Assembly (NCBI GenBank): GCA_011947345.1
Contig: JAAVTG010000442.1
Location: 1-21,041 of the forward strand
Source of the DNA: Phytophthora quininea
Taxonomy: Eukaryota > Oomycota > Peronosporomycetes > Peronosporales > Peronosporaceae
DNA: 21,041 nucleotides
Direction: 5' to 3'
This document shows, in pieces, positions 8,740-18,010 of this stretch (within the stretch, counting starts at the first letter, position 1; each line of letters begins with the position of its first letter). A model generated the notes under the pieces. The model was not told the DNA's origin. It made no database searches and saw nothing but the letters and a program-made list of their open reading frames with translations. The position numbers and the translations under genes are program-made.

Positions 8740-9996
8740 ACGCTGAGTCGAGGGCCATTGAATGTTGCTCAGGACATGCAAGGGCCCTCACCTGGAAAAC
8801 TTGTTGCTGATCGGTGCACCCACTTGCGCGATCTGCACAATCCTCAACGATACAGCGCTCCCTACCTGCAACAGCGGTATGTGTCCATTGTCTTCTTGCA
8901 TGGTTATATCGGTGCGTTGCTAATAGTGCACGGCGATTTCAACACCGCCGGCAGCATGAATTGAAGGGAGATGCCAGCGACGACCAAAATCCACATGCTG
9001 CGCTTGACGAGAGCCACCAGACAGCTCGAGTTCACACCGCCGCCGCCACCAGTGTTGCATAAGATATTTTCTGATACCTTATCCGTTAAAACAGCCATCG
9101 CTGGCACTTCTCCCGACTGCAAATCGCTCGGAGGAGGCACGCAAATGAGTACATTCAACTTGGATAATCCAAGCGGTTGCCGCAAACCATTTCTCGTGCA
9201 CTGCAGCTGGCCTCGACAATGAAGCAGAGCTCGTGGCTGCGTGAGAAGACGTTCTTCTCTGAAGAGCACTAGCTTGCAGACTGCAACGTGGAGATGCAGT
9301 CGTCGTCAAGGGCGCCAACGAATTGAAACACCCAAGACCTTTGTCATCAACAGAGAGCGTTGCAAAGCTAACTTTCAACTCCGTGAAGAAGCCAGGCACG
9401 GTTTCCCGCGGCGCATCTTGTCGAGAGAGAGGTTTGCCCACATTGCGGTTGATTGCCGTGTCGCATCAAGTAGCCGACGGCGACTTGTACACTTACATGG
9501 ACTGGAGTTTGGGGCAGGCTGTTGTTGTTTGGTGCTGCCGAGACTTGCCCGACATCTTGCTGTTCGAGCACTGCAACACAGATCTTCAAAGAGCGCGCCT
9601 ATCAATACAAGTGGCTGCATTCTGGTGCATATTCGCAACTCGATTTGAACAAGTCGCTGGGATGTTGTTCATGACTGGTGGTTAGTCCATTTTTGAGTTG
9701 GCAGATCTCATTTTCTAAAGTCATTTTTTTATCGTTGGAGACGCAGCGATGTTGCCGCTCAAAGCTTTTAGAGAAAGCAATCGCACGCGAGCGACGAGTT
9801 TGAAAAAAGTATATTCCTCGTGACGAAGACATTTCCCAAGGACGGGATAGCATGGATCGGCAAATCAAAAATGTTTCCCAGTCGAAATCGACTATCCTCG
9901 CCGAAGTTGCTGTCGCTTATTGTCGATTGCACTTCGTGAACGGGTTTATCGGAGATAATGGAAAGCGCTTCCAGTATCGCAATCGTGCCAGAAATT
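8740..9996. other. 1.2 kb without a supported gene; possible gene relic
   Basis: This region separates two minus-strand genes: it is upstream of the aminotransferase and downstream of the kinase. The most protein-like stretch is 9323-9685 (+, 120 codons from ATG), reading KHPRPLSSTESVAKLTF and GLPTLRLIAVSHQVADGD, with the frame open leftwards to about 9291 (DAVVVKGANEL). I do not recognise it. Stops in all frames around 9220-9290 prevent extension, so it may be a decayed fragment or chance. The rest holds only short frames and a T-run at 9724-9730. Confidence 0.35.
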
Positions 9997-11397
9997 TTAC
10001 ACGTAAGCGTGTCGCCGCAACTGCCAGTGCGCCGGAGTCTTGGCCAATACTTGCAGTCGTCGACGCAGCGGCATCAATTCCATGTTCGTGCCTAAGCGAT
10101 GTGCGTGGATAAATGCATTCGAGCCTGATCCTTCCTGCGAGCTGAAGACAACTTCACCACCGAAGTAGCGAGCGAACAAACGCGCCATTGGCAGGCCGTA
10201 GCCGCCGCCGCAAAAGTGTTCACGATACGTCGGGTAGTTCTCCGAGTCGATGGGAGGACACAGCGGACCCGTGGAGTAGTCGTAGTGCCACAGCCGATTC
10301 CAGCGGCTACGAGGCACGCCTCCACCTTCATCACTCACTTTGACAGTCAGATCTTCGCTTCCCTGAGAGATGACAATTTCAACCGGCGGCAATTCTCCTT
10401 GCGCCTGGTACTTGCTAGAGTCTGGGAAAATCGTCACGCCTTCCACGTCGTGCACTGATGGAATATAAAACTCCAGTGACGGGCTGTTCGGGTTCATCAC
10501 GCGCTTGAAGCTGTTCAGTTTACCACGGGGTTTGAGAGCACGTGCTCGGTGATGCTCGACCGTTGCTCGCATCGAATTCTTGACCAATTCAAACACCATG
10601 TGATGGAGGTGTGATTCTACATACATGAACGGCAGGTCGGCATTCCTAGTTGCTCGGATCTGCACGGGTGGAGCCACACCGCAGTACTGCACACACAATG
10701 TTCGAGCTTGTTCGCAAGCTTCACGTACAGTTTTCTCTGCGTTCACAAGGTGCACTCGCCCGCCTGCATGGTCCAAGGACTCGATGTGGTGTCCGATCAG
10801 CATTCGGATGCCGATACGTCCCAGGAAAAACTTGTCCAGACGGTCTTTAATGTCGTCCTGCACGCCTTCGAGCTGCAGCGCATTGTGACCAAGATCGGTG
10901 TTCTTGAGCTCCTGGAGACCGTAGCAGATCAGAGGCACGAGATTCGAGCCTCGATCTTTGGCGTGGCGGATCTTGTCCGTAAAAGCCAAATCTTCGCTGA
11001 TGTTTGTCGGCGACTTCATCTTGTTGATGGTCTGTAGCTCGTCGTGGTAAAAGTTGATGGCGTGGCGAACCGAGTTGGTCTCGCTCAGACCAACCGGCAG
11101 GTCCGACAGCTCGAGGATAGCTCGGGCGTATCTCGACTGCAGCTCCTTGTGTAAGAACTTGGCCGACAGGAGATGCAGCTTCGAGTTGCCGTCTGCAAAC
11201 GTGCGCATTTGTTGTAGTGACATTGGCACGGGCTCGTGCTCGGCGATCTCGCGCACTTGGTCCATTGGCATGTGAGGAGCCAGGTCCGACTTGACGACGT
11301 TCATGTGGTGGTCGCGGCGAGCGATGGCGCCTTTGGCGACGGTGTTTAACATTCCTTGTAATGCATGTTGATTGGCACAACACTTGATAATCTCCAT
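9997..11397 (-). CDS. Mitochondrial pyruvate / branched-chain 2-oxoacid dehydrogenase kinase (PDK/BCKDK family)
   Basis: An intact 466-residue protein from ATG (11395-11397) to TAA (9997-9999). It has an N-terminal helical-bundle domain (about 50-210: VPMSLQQMRTFADGNSKLHL, KEL..RYARAILEL, FLGRIGIRMLIGHH) and a C-terminal GHKL ATPase domain (about 225-435). ATP-site boxes are complete: N-box VFELVKNSMRATVEHH near 269, G1 SDEGGGVPRSRWNRLWHYDYST near 354, and G2 GGGYGLPMARLFARYFGGEV near 397, then GSGSNAFIHAHRL. Family members phosphorylate the E1-alpha subunit of pyruvate or branched-chain oxoacid dehydrogenase in the matrix and so switch the complex off. The DYST and GYGLP wording is closer to PDK than to BCKDK, but I would not decide between them here. 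The N-terminus (MEIIKCCANQHALQGML..., few acids in the first 25) could be a targeting peptide. No frame breaks; no initiator match found upstream. Confidence 0.92.
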   Translation of the reverse strand: MEIIKCCANQHALQGMLNTVAKGAIARRDHHMNVVKSDLAPHMPMDQVREIAEHEPVPMSLQQMRTFADGNSKLHLLSAKFLHKELQSRYARAILELSDLPVGLSETNSVRHAINFYHDELQTINKMKSPTNISEDLAFTDKIRHAKDRGSNLVPLICYGLQELKNTDLGHNALQLEGVQDDIKDRLDKFFLGRIGIRMLIGHHIESLDHAGGRVHLVNAEKTVREACEQARTLCVQYCGVAPPVQIRATRNADLPFMYVESHLHHMVFELVKNSMRATVEHHRARALKPRGKLNSFKRVMNPNSPSLEFYIPSVHDVEGVTIFPDSSKYQAQGELPPVEIVISQGSEDLTVKVSDEGGGVPRSRWNRLWHYDYSTGPLCPPIDSENYPTYREHFCGGGYGLPMARLFARYFGGEVVFSSQEGSGSNAFIHAHRLGTNMELMPLRRRLQVLAKTPAHWQLRRHAYV

Positions 11398-11927
11398 GTT
11401 GGCTGGTTGAAGGCAAGTGCAATTGTGAGCTGACGTTTCTGCTTGGAGCGCAGTTCATATCTATGCGAAGCTGAAAATACCTTTCTATAATTAGATCAAG
11501 GTAAACGGTTTGAAAGATCGCGACAAATGGCTCATCATCAGAACCTGTTCAACGCCCTTATGCGAAGCTGCAGCAATTAACCGTTCTCAACTCCTCGCTT
11601 GCTCACGAGAGCGCTGGGCGTGCTCAATCACGCATCGGATTTCAGGCTTTGACTCCACACCGCCTTGAGGTTTATGTTGCGAAACCCTATGAATGCTAAA
11701 GCTGTCGACGACACCTCATTGAGGTGTGATCGCATCCAGCTTTGGTTCTGCTGCTGATGAACCAAACGTATCGATCATTGACGGCAGTGCTACTCAGGAA
11801 AGCCGTGCAGGGCTGCCGATAATATCTAATTAGCTGTAGCCTAAGTCCGACAGCCATGCAAATTGCTTTCCGGTTGAAGTCAATCGTCTTTTGGCGCGAA
11901 GCGTTTCTTGAAACTTCAAACTGGCGC
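11398..11927. other. Divergent promoter region between the kinase and paralogue 3
   Basis: About 530 bp between the start of the minus-strand kinase and the initiator of plus-strand paralogue 3, so both promoters should be here. No gene is visible. It holds one perfect short palindrome (11711-11727). No initiator match was found on the minus strand. Confidence 0.45.
11711..11727. repeat. Short perfect inverted repeat
   Basis: ACACCTCA, one base, TGAGGTGT: 8-bp arms with a 1-bp centre. It is more like a dimeric protein-binding site than a hairpin, given the tiny loop. Such a repeat can also occur by chance. Confidence 0.5.
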
Positions 11928-11940
11928 CATTTTTCAATTC
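11928..11940 (+). promoter_or_regulatory. Oomycete-type initiator (Inr) of paralogue 3
   Basis: CATTTTTCAATTC matches CATTYYNCAWTTT at all but the last position. It lies 47 bp before the ATG at 11988. The element is intact although the gene behind it is broken. Confidence 0.65.
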
Positions 11941-11987
11941 ACTCCCAAGAACGCAGACCGAGTCCGCACTCTCGCGCATCAACCACG

Positions 11988-13360
11988 ATGGTAGATCGCC
12001 CCGACTGGTGCACCGGGAAAGAAAATGGCGCAGAGGAGAGCGCCTCCTCTACCCAGAGCGGCAGTGAAGACGGCGCCGCCAGCAGCAGTGAGGAAACGTT
12101 GAGGACGACCAAGTTGAAGCCTCCAGACCCCCAGACTTGCCGTTCTACTCCATCGGAAGCCCCGACGACGTCCTCGCGCCTAGAGGAGTTGTGTGCCAAG
12201 AGAATAGCAAGCTACTGGTGCAGCAGAACCAAAGCAAAGCCGAGCAAAGGAGAGTTCAACACTTTGCCTTCTCTTCCTGGCCTACTGCAGTAGTGAAAGA
12301 GTGAAAGGTTTCGGAGGGGTTTCCCTCCCACTGAGGGAGTATGAGGCAACTATTCTGCTAAACAAATGCGCCAGAGAAGCCGACAACGTGCGGAGCTTAC
12401 GACCAAATTAAGTAGAGTTGGAGCAAATGTGATTCGTGCTGTGGAAATGGTGACGAGTGAGTCACCATAGAATACTCCCTGTTGCTGCGTCGGCGGTGTT
12501 GTGCAATTAGGAGACACGCGACTTGCCAACGCGTTTTTGATGAAGTTTTCGCTTGGAGTGGACGAGCAGGACGAGGTTGTTCCATCACTCGCTAGGATGA
12601 TCCGAAACTTTAGTTGCGATTCGGTAGGGGATTCCGTCCTGAGGACACTGGCCAATATCCTCCCCGAAGATAGTCGAATGGCGATTGCACTGAAGTTGGC
12701 GGATACTCTCAAAACTGCACCAGCAACGAGGACAGCACTGACAACCTGTGCAGTGTAAGTTGCTAGGGGATGTTCTGTTTAAGCCCATACCGTTTAGCTT
12801 ATACTACGGAAATCAGCTTACTGTGGCAACACGCCGCGGCGGACGGCAACTTGCACATGTTTCGCAACGTCGAAGCACTATTCGCCAATATGAGTGCAAA
12901 GCATCTCGGCCCAGTCATCGATGCGCTCTCGAAATACGTGAACGTGAGTGGAGCCTCGCAAGGCCCTACAATCGCTAGCTTCTCCGTGATTGCAAAGATG
13001 GTAAAGCCGTTCACGTGGGAGTGGGTTGATGCAGAACTTCCAGACTTTGCCAGAGTCGAGGCTTTCCTTCGAGGGCCAAAAGAGAACTCACACTGTTAGG
13101 CTTCACTGGCATCGCTTGTGCTCGCAATCACGTGGCTCTGCTCGTTACGAAAATTAAGGCGCCACTCAGCAACCGGAAGAGGACGCTATGCACAGGTAAC
13201 AATCACGAAGATCGGCGGGGTATTCGCGGCGAAAACGTTCGAGATGAAAAACTACAAGGCGGAAATGAGTCGTCTCGACCCCTTGTTACCACAGCATAAA
13301 CACACTGGTGGCAACAACGCGGCGGGTAAAAAGCACCCGCGCGAGGCGAGAGAGGTCAAC
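11988..13360 (+). pseudogene. Paralogue 3: heavily broken oxygenase-like gene lacking the beta-helix core
   Basis: Starts with ATG and an acidic, serine-rich N-terminus (MVDRPDWCTGKENGAEESAS...), then after a frame change PDLPFYSIGSPDDVLAPRG (about 12126-12185), GEFNTLPSLPGL (about 12250), two stops, FGGVSLPLREYEATILL (about 12310-12360) and NVRSLRPN followed by a stop. At about 12420-12500 it jumps to the helical middle (LANAFLMKFSLGVDEQDEVV), so the whole oxygenase core, about 370 residues relative to paralogue 4, is gone. Later pieces: ALKLADTLKTAPATRTAL, LLWQHAAADGNLHMF, HLGPVIDALSKYV, KPFTWEWVDAELPDF, LLGFTGIACARNHVALL, GRGRYAQVTITKIGGVFAAKT and the tail GKKHPREAREVN. Several stops and frame changes lie between them and the terminal stop is lost. 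The end is approximate. It is closest to paralogue 4, with short blocks of identical DNA. Confidence 0.87.
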
Positions 13361-13489
13361 TCCAGTATCAAGGCTAAAAACTGGCGTAAGCTTCCTCGTA
13401 GCGCCCGTCTTGCTTTAGCCTTTTTCAAAATTGAAGCTAATTTCCCTTTCCCTTCAACTTCAACATTTCCTTTCGCGTATCCACTTCTT

Positions 13490-13502
13490 CATTTTCTCTT
13501 TC
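13490..13502 (+). promoter_or_regulatory. Weak initiator-like site upstream of paralogue 4
   Basis: CATTTTCTCTTTC in a pyrimidine-rich stretch matches the oomycete core at about ten of thirteen positions, 48 bp before the ATG at 13551. The C-A pair at the centre is missing, so this is only a candidate. Confidence 0.35.
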
Positions 13503-13550
13503 GCCTGCAGACCCCAGATCGAACGTCTTTGCGATTGCTCTGACGTCATC

Positions 13551-15740
13551 ATGTCCAAGCGCTCCTGGAGCACTGAGTCCAGTCCCAACGAGGCAGACTT
13601 CTACCCAGACAGCAACGAGATCATCGACCAAATGGCAAGCGAAGATGACCAAGACAGCGGTCCTCGGTGGCCATTCCAATCCATCGGAAGCCCCGACGAC
13701 ATTCTCGTTCCGAAAGGAATGTTCAAGGACATCAACATGTTACTGGGGCAAGTTGGTCAAGCCACGGCCAGCAGCATCTCGGTCGGAGCCGCCGAGCAGC
13801 TTCCAGCTTTGCCGGGTCTGACCGTCAGTGGCGTCGGGGTTTCCCTCCCACTGCGCAGTGACCAAGCAGATCTCGTCCTGCGTCACTGCGAGAGAGAAGC
13901 TGTCGGTGTGTGGAGCCAAAGCCCAGACCACGTACAGATCAAGAACCCTCGCTGGGCTCGAGGGCTGCAGCAGTTGAGCCATTGGAGTACCCAACGACTA
14001 AGCGTCCAAGGCGGCCAACTGCATCCTGTGCTGTCCAGGATGCTGGTCGTTGGACCTGAAGGCCAAGTGATGAGACAGCAAGACGACGACGAGAGTGGAC
14101 GAGCCGTAGCCAAACTCATCGTGCAACTGCCATCCGAGTACACTGGAGGTGACCTTATCGTGCACCATCAAGACAAGCAGCAAGACTACCGCTACACCTT
14201 GAGCGGTGGAGCCTACGAGCCGCTCTTCGCACTCTTCCCCGCCGATGCATTCCATGCGGTGGAAGAAGTGACGAGTGGCTATCGCTTAGTGTTGGAATAC
14301 TGGCTCTGCTGGTCACCGGGGCAACGTCTAAATTACCCGCAGATCGTTCGGCTCGCCGAGACCATCAAAAAGCTGCGAGGAAATGACGTCGCCAACCAAA
14401 TTCTTGATGCAGTGTATACTGGAAGAGTAGATACCTGTGAAGACTCAGCAGCATTCGCGCTGTTGCTGTCCTCATCGTGCACAAAGGCGGATATTGAAGC
14501 GCACGGTGTGGAAGCTCTGTCGGGCGTAGATCGAGACCGCTTCCAGGTGCTGCGTGACGCGAATTCCCGTCTTAAGCCGGAAGCGCAGTTGCGATTCTTC
14601 TTCGTTTGTCTGCACTACAGAGACCTGGACAAATACGCCATTTGTGACGAGACGTTGCCGACCACGAGCGCTTCATGGTACAGGCTAACTGGGGAGAAAC
14701 TCTGTGACGGCAGGTACTTGGCGTGGACGAAAGGGCTTCAGTTCCTGAACCCCGCTAACGAGACGGTGGGCCAGCTCTTCACTGATGGCGCTTTCTACGA
14801 GCGGTGCGCGATAGTTGGCTGGCGCTCTGTTGTTGATGTGCCCAACATTTACCACTTCATGGGAGAGGCTGCTGCAAGTTCTGTTGCTCTCTCGGAAATC
14901 CAAGCCAACACGGTGAATATCAGCTCGCTGAATGAGTTCGGGGTCGACTACCAGGCTAGCATCAAGAAGAGCTTGGTGCCGAAAGTCCCCGCTGCAGTGA
15001 CCTTGACATTTTGCTTGAAGTTTTGCATCGCCATCAGCGAGTCGAACGACTCCAGCCTCGCTGCAGTGTTTGTGACCCAGTACTTCTCTCGCGTAGAGAG
15101 GAAGATCGCCATCATCCCGTCACTGGTTGCGATCATTGACAAGCTAGGCTGGAGTCCTATCTCCTTCTCGCTCACCAAGGTCCTCGATGCTCTTCGTAAA
15201 GACGCAAGCATGGAGCTTTCACTGAAGTTGGCGGACGCGGTTGCATGCAGTGAGGCTCGGTCGGCCCTCACAGCACACGCGTGGTTCACAGCTCGAAAAA
15301 TGCGCCGGAATGTCCTCGCCGTTGACCAGCACCTCGGTTTGCTGGTTAAGCATGTCATGGCTGAAGAGATTGCGTGCATGGAGAAACCATTTGTGTGGGA
15401 AATGAACGATACGAACTTCCCAGGCGCCGAAGACGTCAAAGACTTTCTTGCTGGACCAGATCTTGAGCTGGAGCTTCAAGACTTCAAAGCCATCATCGAG
15501 GCGCGCGGTCGCGTTGCACAGTTGAAGGAGAAAGTCAACGCCCCGCTCAGTATCACGGCGGTGGGGCGCGGCAAGAAGGCCTGCGTGAAGATCGTCAAGG
15601 CTGGCGGGGAGTTCGCGCTGCAGACTGGCGAGCTGGCAGAGCACAAAGCGGAGCACAGTCGGCTGGTGCAGCTCCTGGCGTCGGGTCTGTGCGGTGTGAC
15701 GGGGAAGAAGCGGTCGCGAGAGGCTAGCGAGGAGAAGTAG
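13551..15740 (+). CDS. Paralogue 4: intact 2OG-Fe(II) oxygenase-like protein with one iron ligand changed
   Basis: 729 residues from ATG at 13551; the frame is open 40 codons further up but that part is low-quality and lies in the pyrimidine-rich leader, and this start gives an N-terminus like that of paralogue 3. Order: acidic Ser/Asp-rich start; RWPFQSIGSPDDILVPKG (~42-59); LPALPGLTVSGVGVSLPL; VWSQSPDHVQIKNPRWARGL; beta-helix core VAKLIVQLPSEYTGGDLIVHH and FPADAFHAVEEVTSGYRLVLEY; helical middle; KPFVWEM; AVGRGKKACVKIVKAGGEFAL (~668-688); tail GKKRSREASEEK. By spacing from the conserved LPS, the H-x-D motif reads Q176-Q177-D178, while the distal H235 and the 2OG-type R245 are kept. So one iron ligand is Q in place of H. 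It is the least eroded intact member of the family here. Weak or altered metal binding is possible; activity is doubtful. The lysine-rich tail could be a nuclear signal. Confidence 0.87.
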   Translation: MSKRSWSTESSPNEADFYPDSNEIIDQMASEDDQDSGPRWPFQSIGSPDDILVPKGMFKDINMLLGQVGQATASSISVGAAEQLPALPGLTVSGVGVSLPLRSDQADLVLRHCEREAVGVWSQSPDHVQIKNPRWARGLQQLSHWSTQRLSVQGGQLHPVLSRMLVVGPEGQVMRQQDDDESGRAVAKLIVQLPSEYTGGDLIVHHQDKQQDYRYTLSGGAYEPLFALFPADAFHAVEEVTSGYRLVLEYWLCWSPGQRLNYPQIVRLAETIKKLRGNDVANQILDAVYTGRVDTCEDSAAFALLLSSSCTKADIEAHGVEALSGVDRDRFQVLRDANSRLKPEAQLRFFFVCLHYRDLDKYAICDETLPTTSASWYRLTGEKLCDGRYLAWTKGLQFLNPANETVGQLFTDGAFYERCAIVGWRSVVDVPNIYHFMGEAAASSVALSEIQANTVNISSLNEFGVDYQASIKKSLVPKVPAAVTLTFCLKFCIAISESNDSSLAAVFVTQYFSRVERKIAIIPSLVAIIDKLGWSPISFSLTKVLDALRKDASMELSLKLADAVACSEARSALTAHAWFTARKMRRNVLAVDQHLGLLVKHVMAEEIACMEKPFVWEMNDTNFPGAEDVKDFLAGPDLELELQDFKAIIEARGRVAQLKEKVNAPLSITAVGRGKKACVKIVKAGGEFALQTGELAEHKAEHSRLVQLLASGLCGVTGKKRSREASEEK

Positions 15741-16275
15741 CTGCGCGGTGTTTGATCTTTTCCAACGTCGGTTGGCAGCAGACGAACTGGAGCCTCAAGG
15801 TTGCAGTGCGTCGGTCGAGGTGCTAGTCATTTATTTTTTCATCTCTGCGCTGCTTGTGCGTTTAATCAATTGCACTCTTGGTGACGATGTCGGTCCTGCC
15901 CCCGCCACTCGCCAGCGGAGCCCGTCGTACATGAGCCCGTCAGCGCCATCACTGGCGGACACTCCTATACAAAGGTCGCGTTCGTTTAAACTTGGGTTGG
16001 GTATACTGGATCTGATTAGGCCCGTCGCATCAATTAGTATCGGAAATTGTATACTGCAGGACGTTTCGCTAGCCGACCACTGACGCACATCCGTCGCAGC
16101 GTTTGATACGCCGCGCATCCGCCAATCATCCGGCGCGGGCCCGCCATCGTGTCAACCGCGTATACAACCGCTCCTATACTTACAAAAGGCTAGTCAGCAC
16201 ACGTCGCAGACCACCAAACGCCGGAATTGCGCCAACAACCAATGCTGCCACATCCGAACCAGACCGCTAGCTGCC
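15741..16275. other. Intergenic region, promoter side of the transporter gene
   Basis: No gene is supported; the open frames on both strands lack protein-like composition. A CCAAT sequence lies at 16121-16125 (GCCAATCATCC), about 150 bp before the transporter start. I found no initiator match. Confidence 0.4.
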
Positions 16276-17883
16276 ATGCGCTCCGTGCTGGCCGTGCTGT
16301 GCGTCGCCTGCGTCGCGTGCACTCTTCAGGCGCAGGATGTCAACGACTCACCTGTGCTGGACGTCAACGCTGGGCTGTCGTGCGAAGCGGCCGCCGACTG
16401 CCACGCCATGGGGCTCAAAGACTTCACCTGCCGCAGCGGCGTCTGCGTCGAGGACAAGCTGTTCCCACTAAGCAGCGACGAGATCTGGGGCTCTTTCGGG
16501 GCCTTCGTGGCCAGCGTGCTGGCGGCCGGCTCCGGTCTGGGCGGCGGCGGCCTGCTTGTACCGCTGTACATCATGCTCATGCACATGTCGTCGCACGAGG
16601 CTGTGCCGCTGTCCAAGGCCACGATCTTCGGCGGTGCTATTGCCAACTTCATGCTGAACATGAGGCAGCGACACCCGCTGGTGCGCAGCCGCCCACTGAT
16701 CGACTATGAGACGATGCTGCTCATGGAGCCCATGACGCTGGCGGGCACGATCATCGGTGTCAACATGAACGCCGTCTTTCCCGAGTGGCTCATTACGGTC
16801 TGCATTGTGTGGCTGCTGACCAAGACTGCATTGAGGACGTATAGTAAAGGAAAGAAGATCTGGAAGGAGGAGTCGGATGCAGATAGGAAGATCGTCAAGG
16901 ACATTGTCGACTATTGGCGTCTGTTGCCGTACGAGGCCAACTTTAAACAGTTCCAGGCGGTGGCGAGCTTATCTCAAGTGGAAAGCGTACAAATCGCCGG
17001 AACGAGAGGAGTTGAGGCTGAAAGTGCTTGCAGATAAGGTTAGCAGTGATGAACACACTGCATCGGATAGCACGGAGCCAAGCACGGAAGAAGAGCCGAG
17101 CAGCGACGAAGGAGAAGACGAGTCACTGGTTAACGGTGGCATTCAGCAGCAAGAACCGATCAAGTTCCTCTCCGTGGAGCAGATCGCCAAGGCAAGACGC
17201 TCTGTCCCAAAGGGCGACATGGCAGTGCTGATGATGACATGGATCGGCCTCGTGCTCTTCTCGATGGCCAAGGGCGGCCACGGTTCGCCTAGCGTCATTG
17301 GCTTGTCTTGTGGGAGCATCGGCTACTGGTTCCTGATCATCATCTCGTTCCCATTCTTCATGGCCGTGACGATCTACTTTGGCATGAAGATCAGTCGCTT
17401 CCACACGATGCTGCAGGCGTCCGATTACACGTACGCCAAGGGAGACATGGTCTGGACAAAGCACGCTGTGATCAAGTATCCTGCACTATGCACTGCGGCT
17501 GGCGTAGCTGCCGGTCTGCTGGGTATCGGTGGCGGCATGGTGAAAGGCCCCTGCTGATCGAGATGGGTCTGCTGCCGCAAGTGTCGGCCGCAACATCCGC
17601 GTCGATGATTCTGTTCACGTCTTCAGCTACTACAATCCAGTTTATCATTCTGGGGACATTATCGGTGGATCACGCCTTGTGGCACGGCTTGGTGGGCTTC
17701 ATCTCTGGCATCGTAGGCCAGCTCGGCATGGCGTACTTGATCAAGAAGTACCGCAAGTCTGCGCTCGTGATTTTCCTCATCGCTGGCTTCATCGGAGTCA
17801 GCGGTTTAGTCATGGGGCTCTTGGGCGTCGTTCGCATCTCTGAGATTGGGTTTGGAGGCTTCCGATCGCTCTGCGTCGGCTAG
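16276..17883 (+). CDS. TauE/SafE-family membrane transporter with two frame breaks
   Basis: About 535 residues in three frame segments: frame 1 to about 16970, frame 2 to about 17548, frame 1 again to TAG at 17881-17883. The N-terminus is a clear signal peptide (MRSVLAVLCVACVACTLQAQ), then a small four-cysteine segment (SCEAAADC...FTCRSGVC). The membrane part follows in two halves. The first has GSFGAFVASVLAAGSGLGGGG, LLVPLYIMLMHM and TLAGTIIGVNMNAVFPEW. An acidic cytoplasmic linker (EPSTEEEPSSDEGEDES) separates it from the second half, with MAVLMMTWIGLVLFSMAKGG, WFLIIISFPFFMAVTIYFG, AAGVAAGLLGIGGGMVKGP, SATTIQFIILGTLS and LVIFLIAGFIGVSGLVMG. The paired GSGLGGGG and GIGGGMVKGP motifs and two-half design identify the sulfite-exporter TauE/SafE family; the substrate in oomycetes is not known. 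Break 1 (16969-16973) is one extra base; break 2 is one C missing in a CCCC run (17548-17551). Confidence 0.8.
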
Positions 17884-18010
17884 AACCCCCTCTAAGTTAA
17901 ATACACGCTTCACTGTACGAAGAAGAATTGCACTCGAGATCGCTTCAACTTACGAGACAAGTTGCCGTTGCCGGAGAGATACGGACGTGTTGAAGCTGAA
18001 ATTCGTCGCT

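Noticed and set aside
8790..8917. Possible upstream exon of the aminotransferase (a short frame beginning MQEDNGHIPLLQ, with a GTGAGG donor)
   Set aside because: Joining it needs a 49-bp intron, and the region between contains a 12-of-13 initiator match 23 bp before the ATG at 8699, which fits a transcription start there.
13431..13550. An upstream start for paralogue 4 at 13431
   Set aside because: The 40 extra residues come from a pyrimidine-rich leader (Leu/Phe/Ser-rich), and the ATG at 13551 gives an acidic N-terminus matching paralogue 3.
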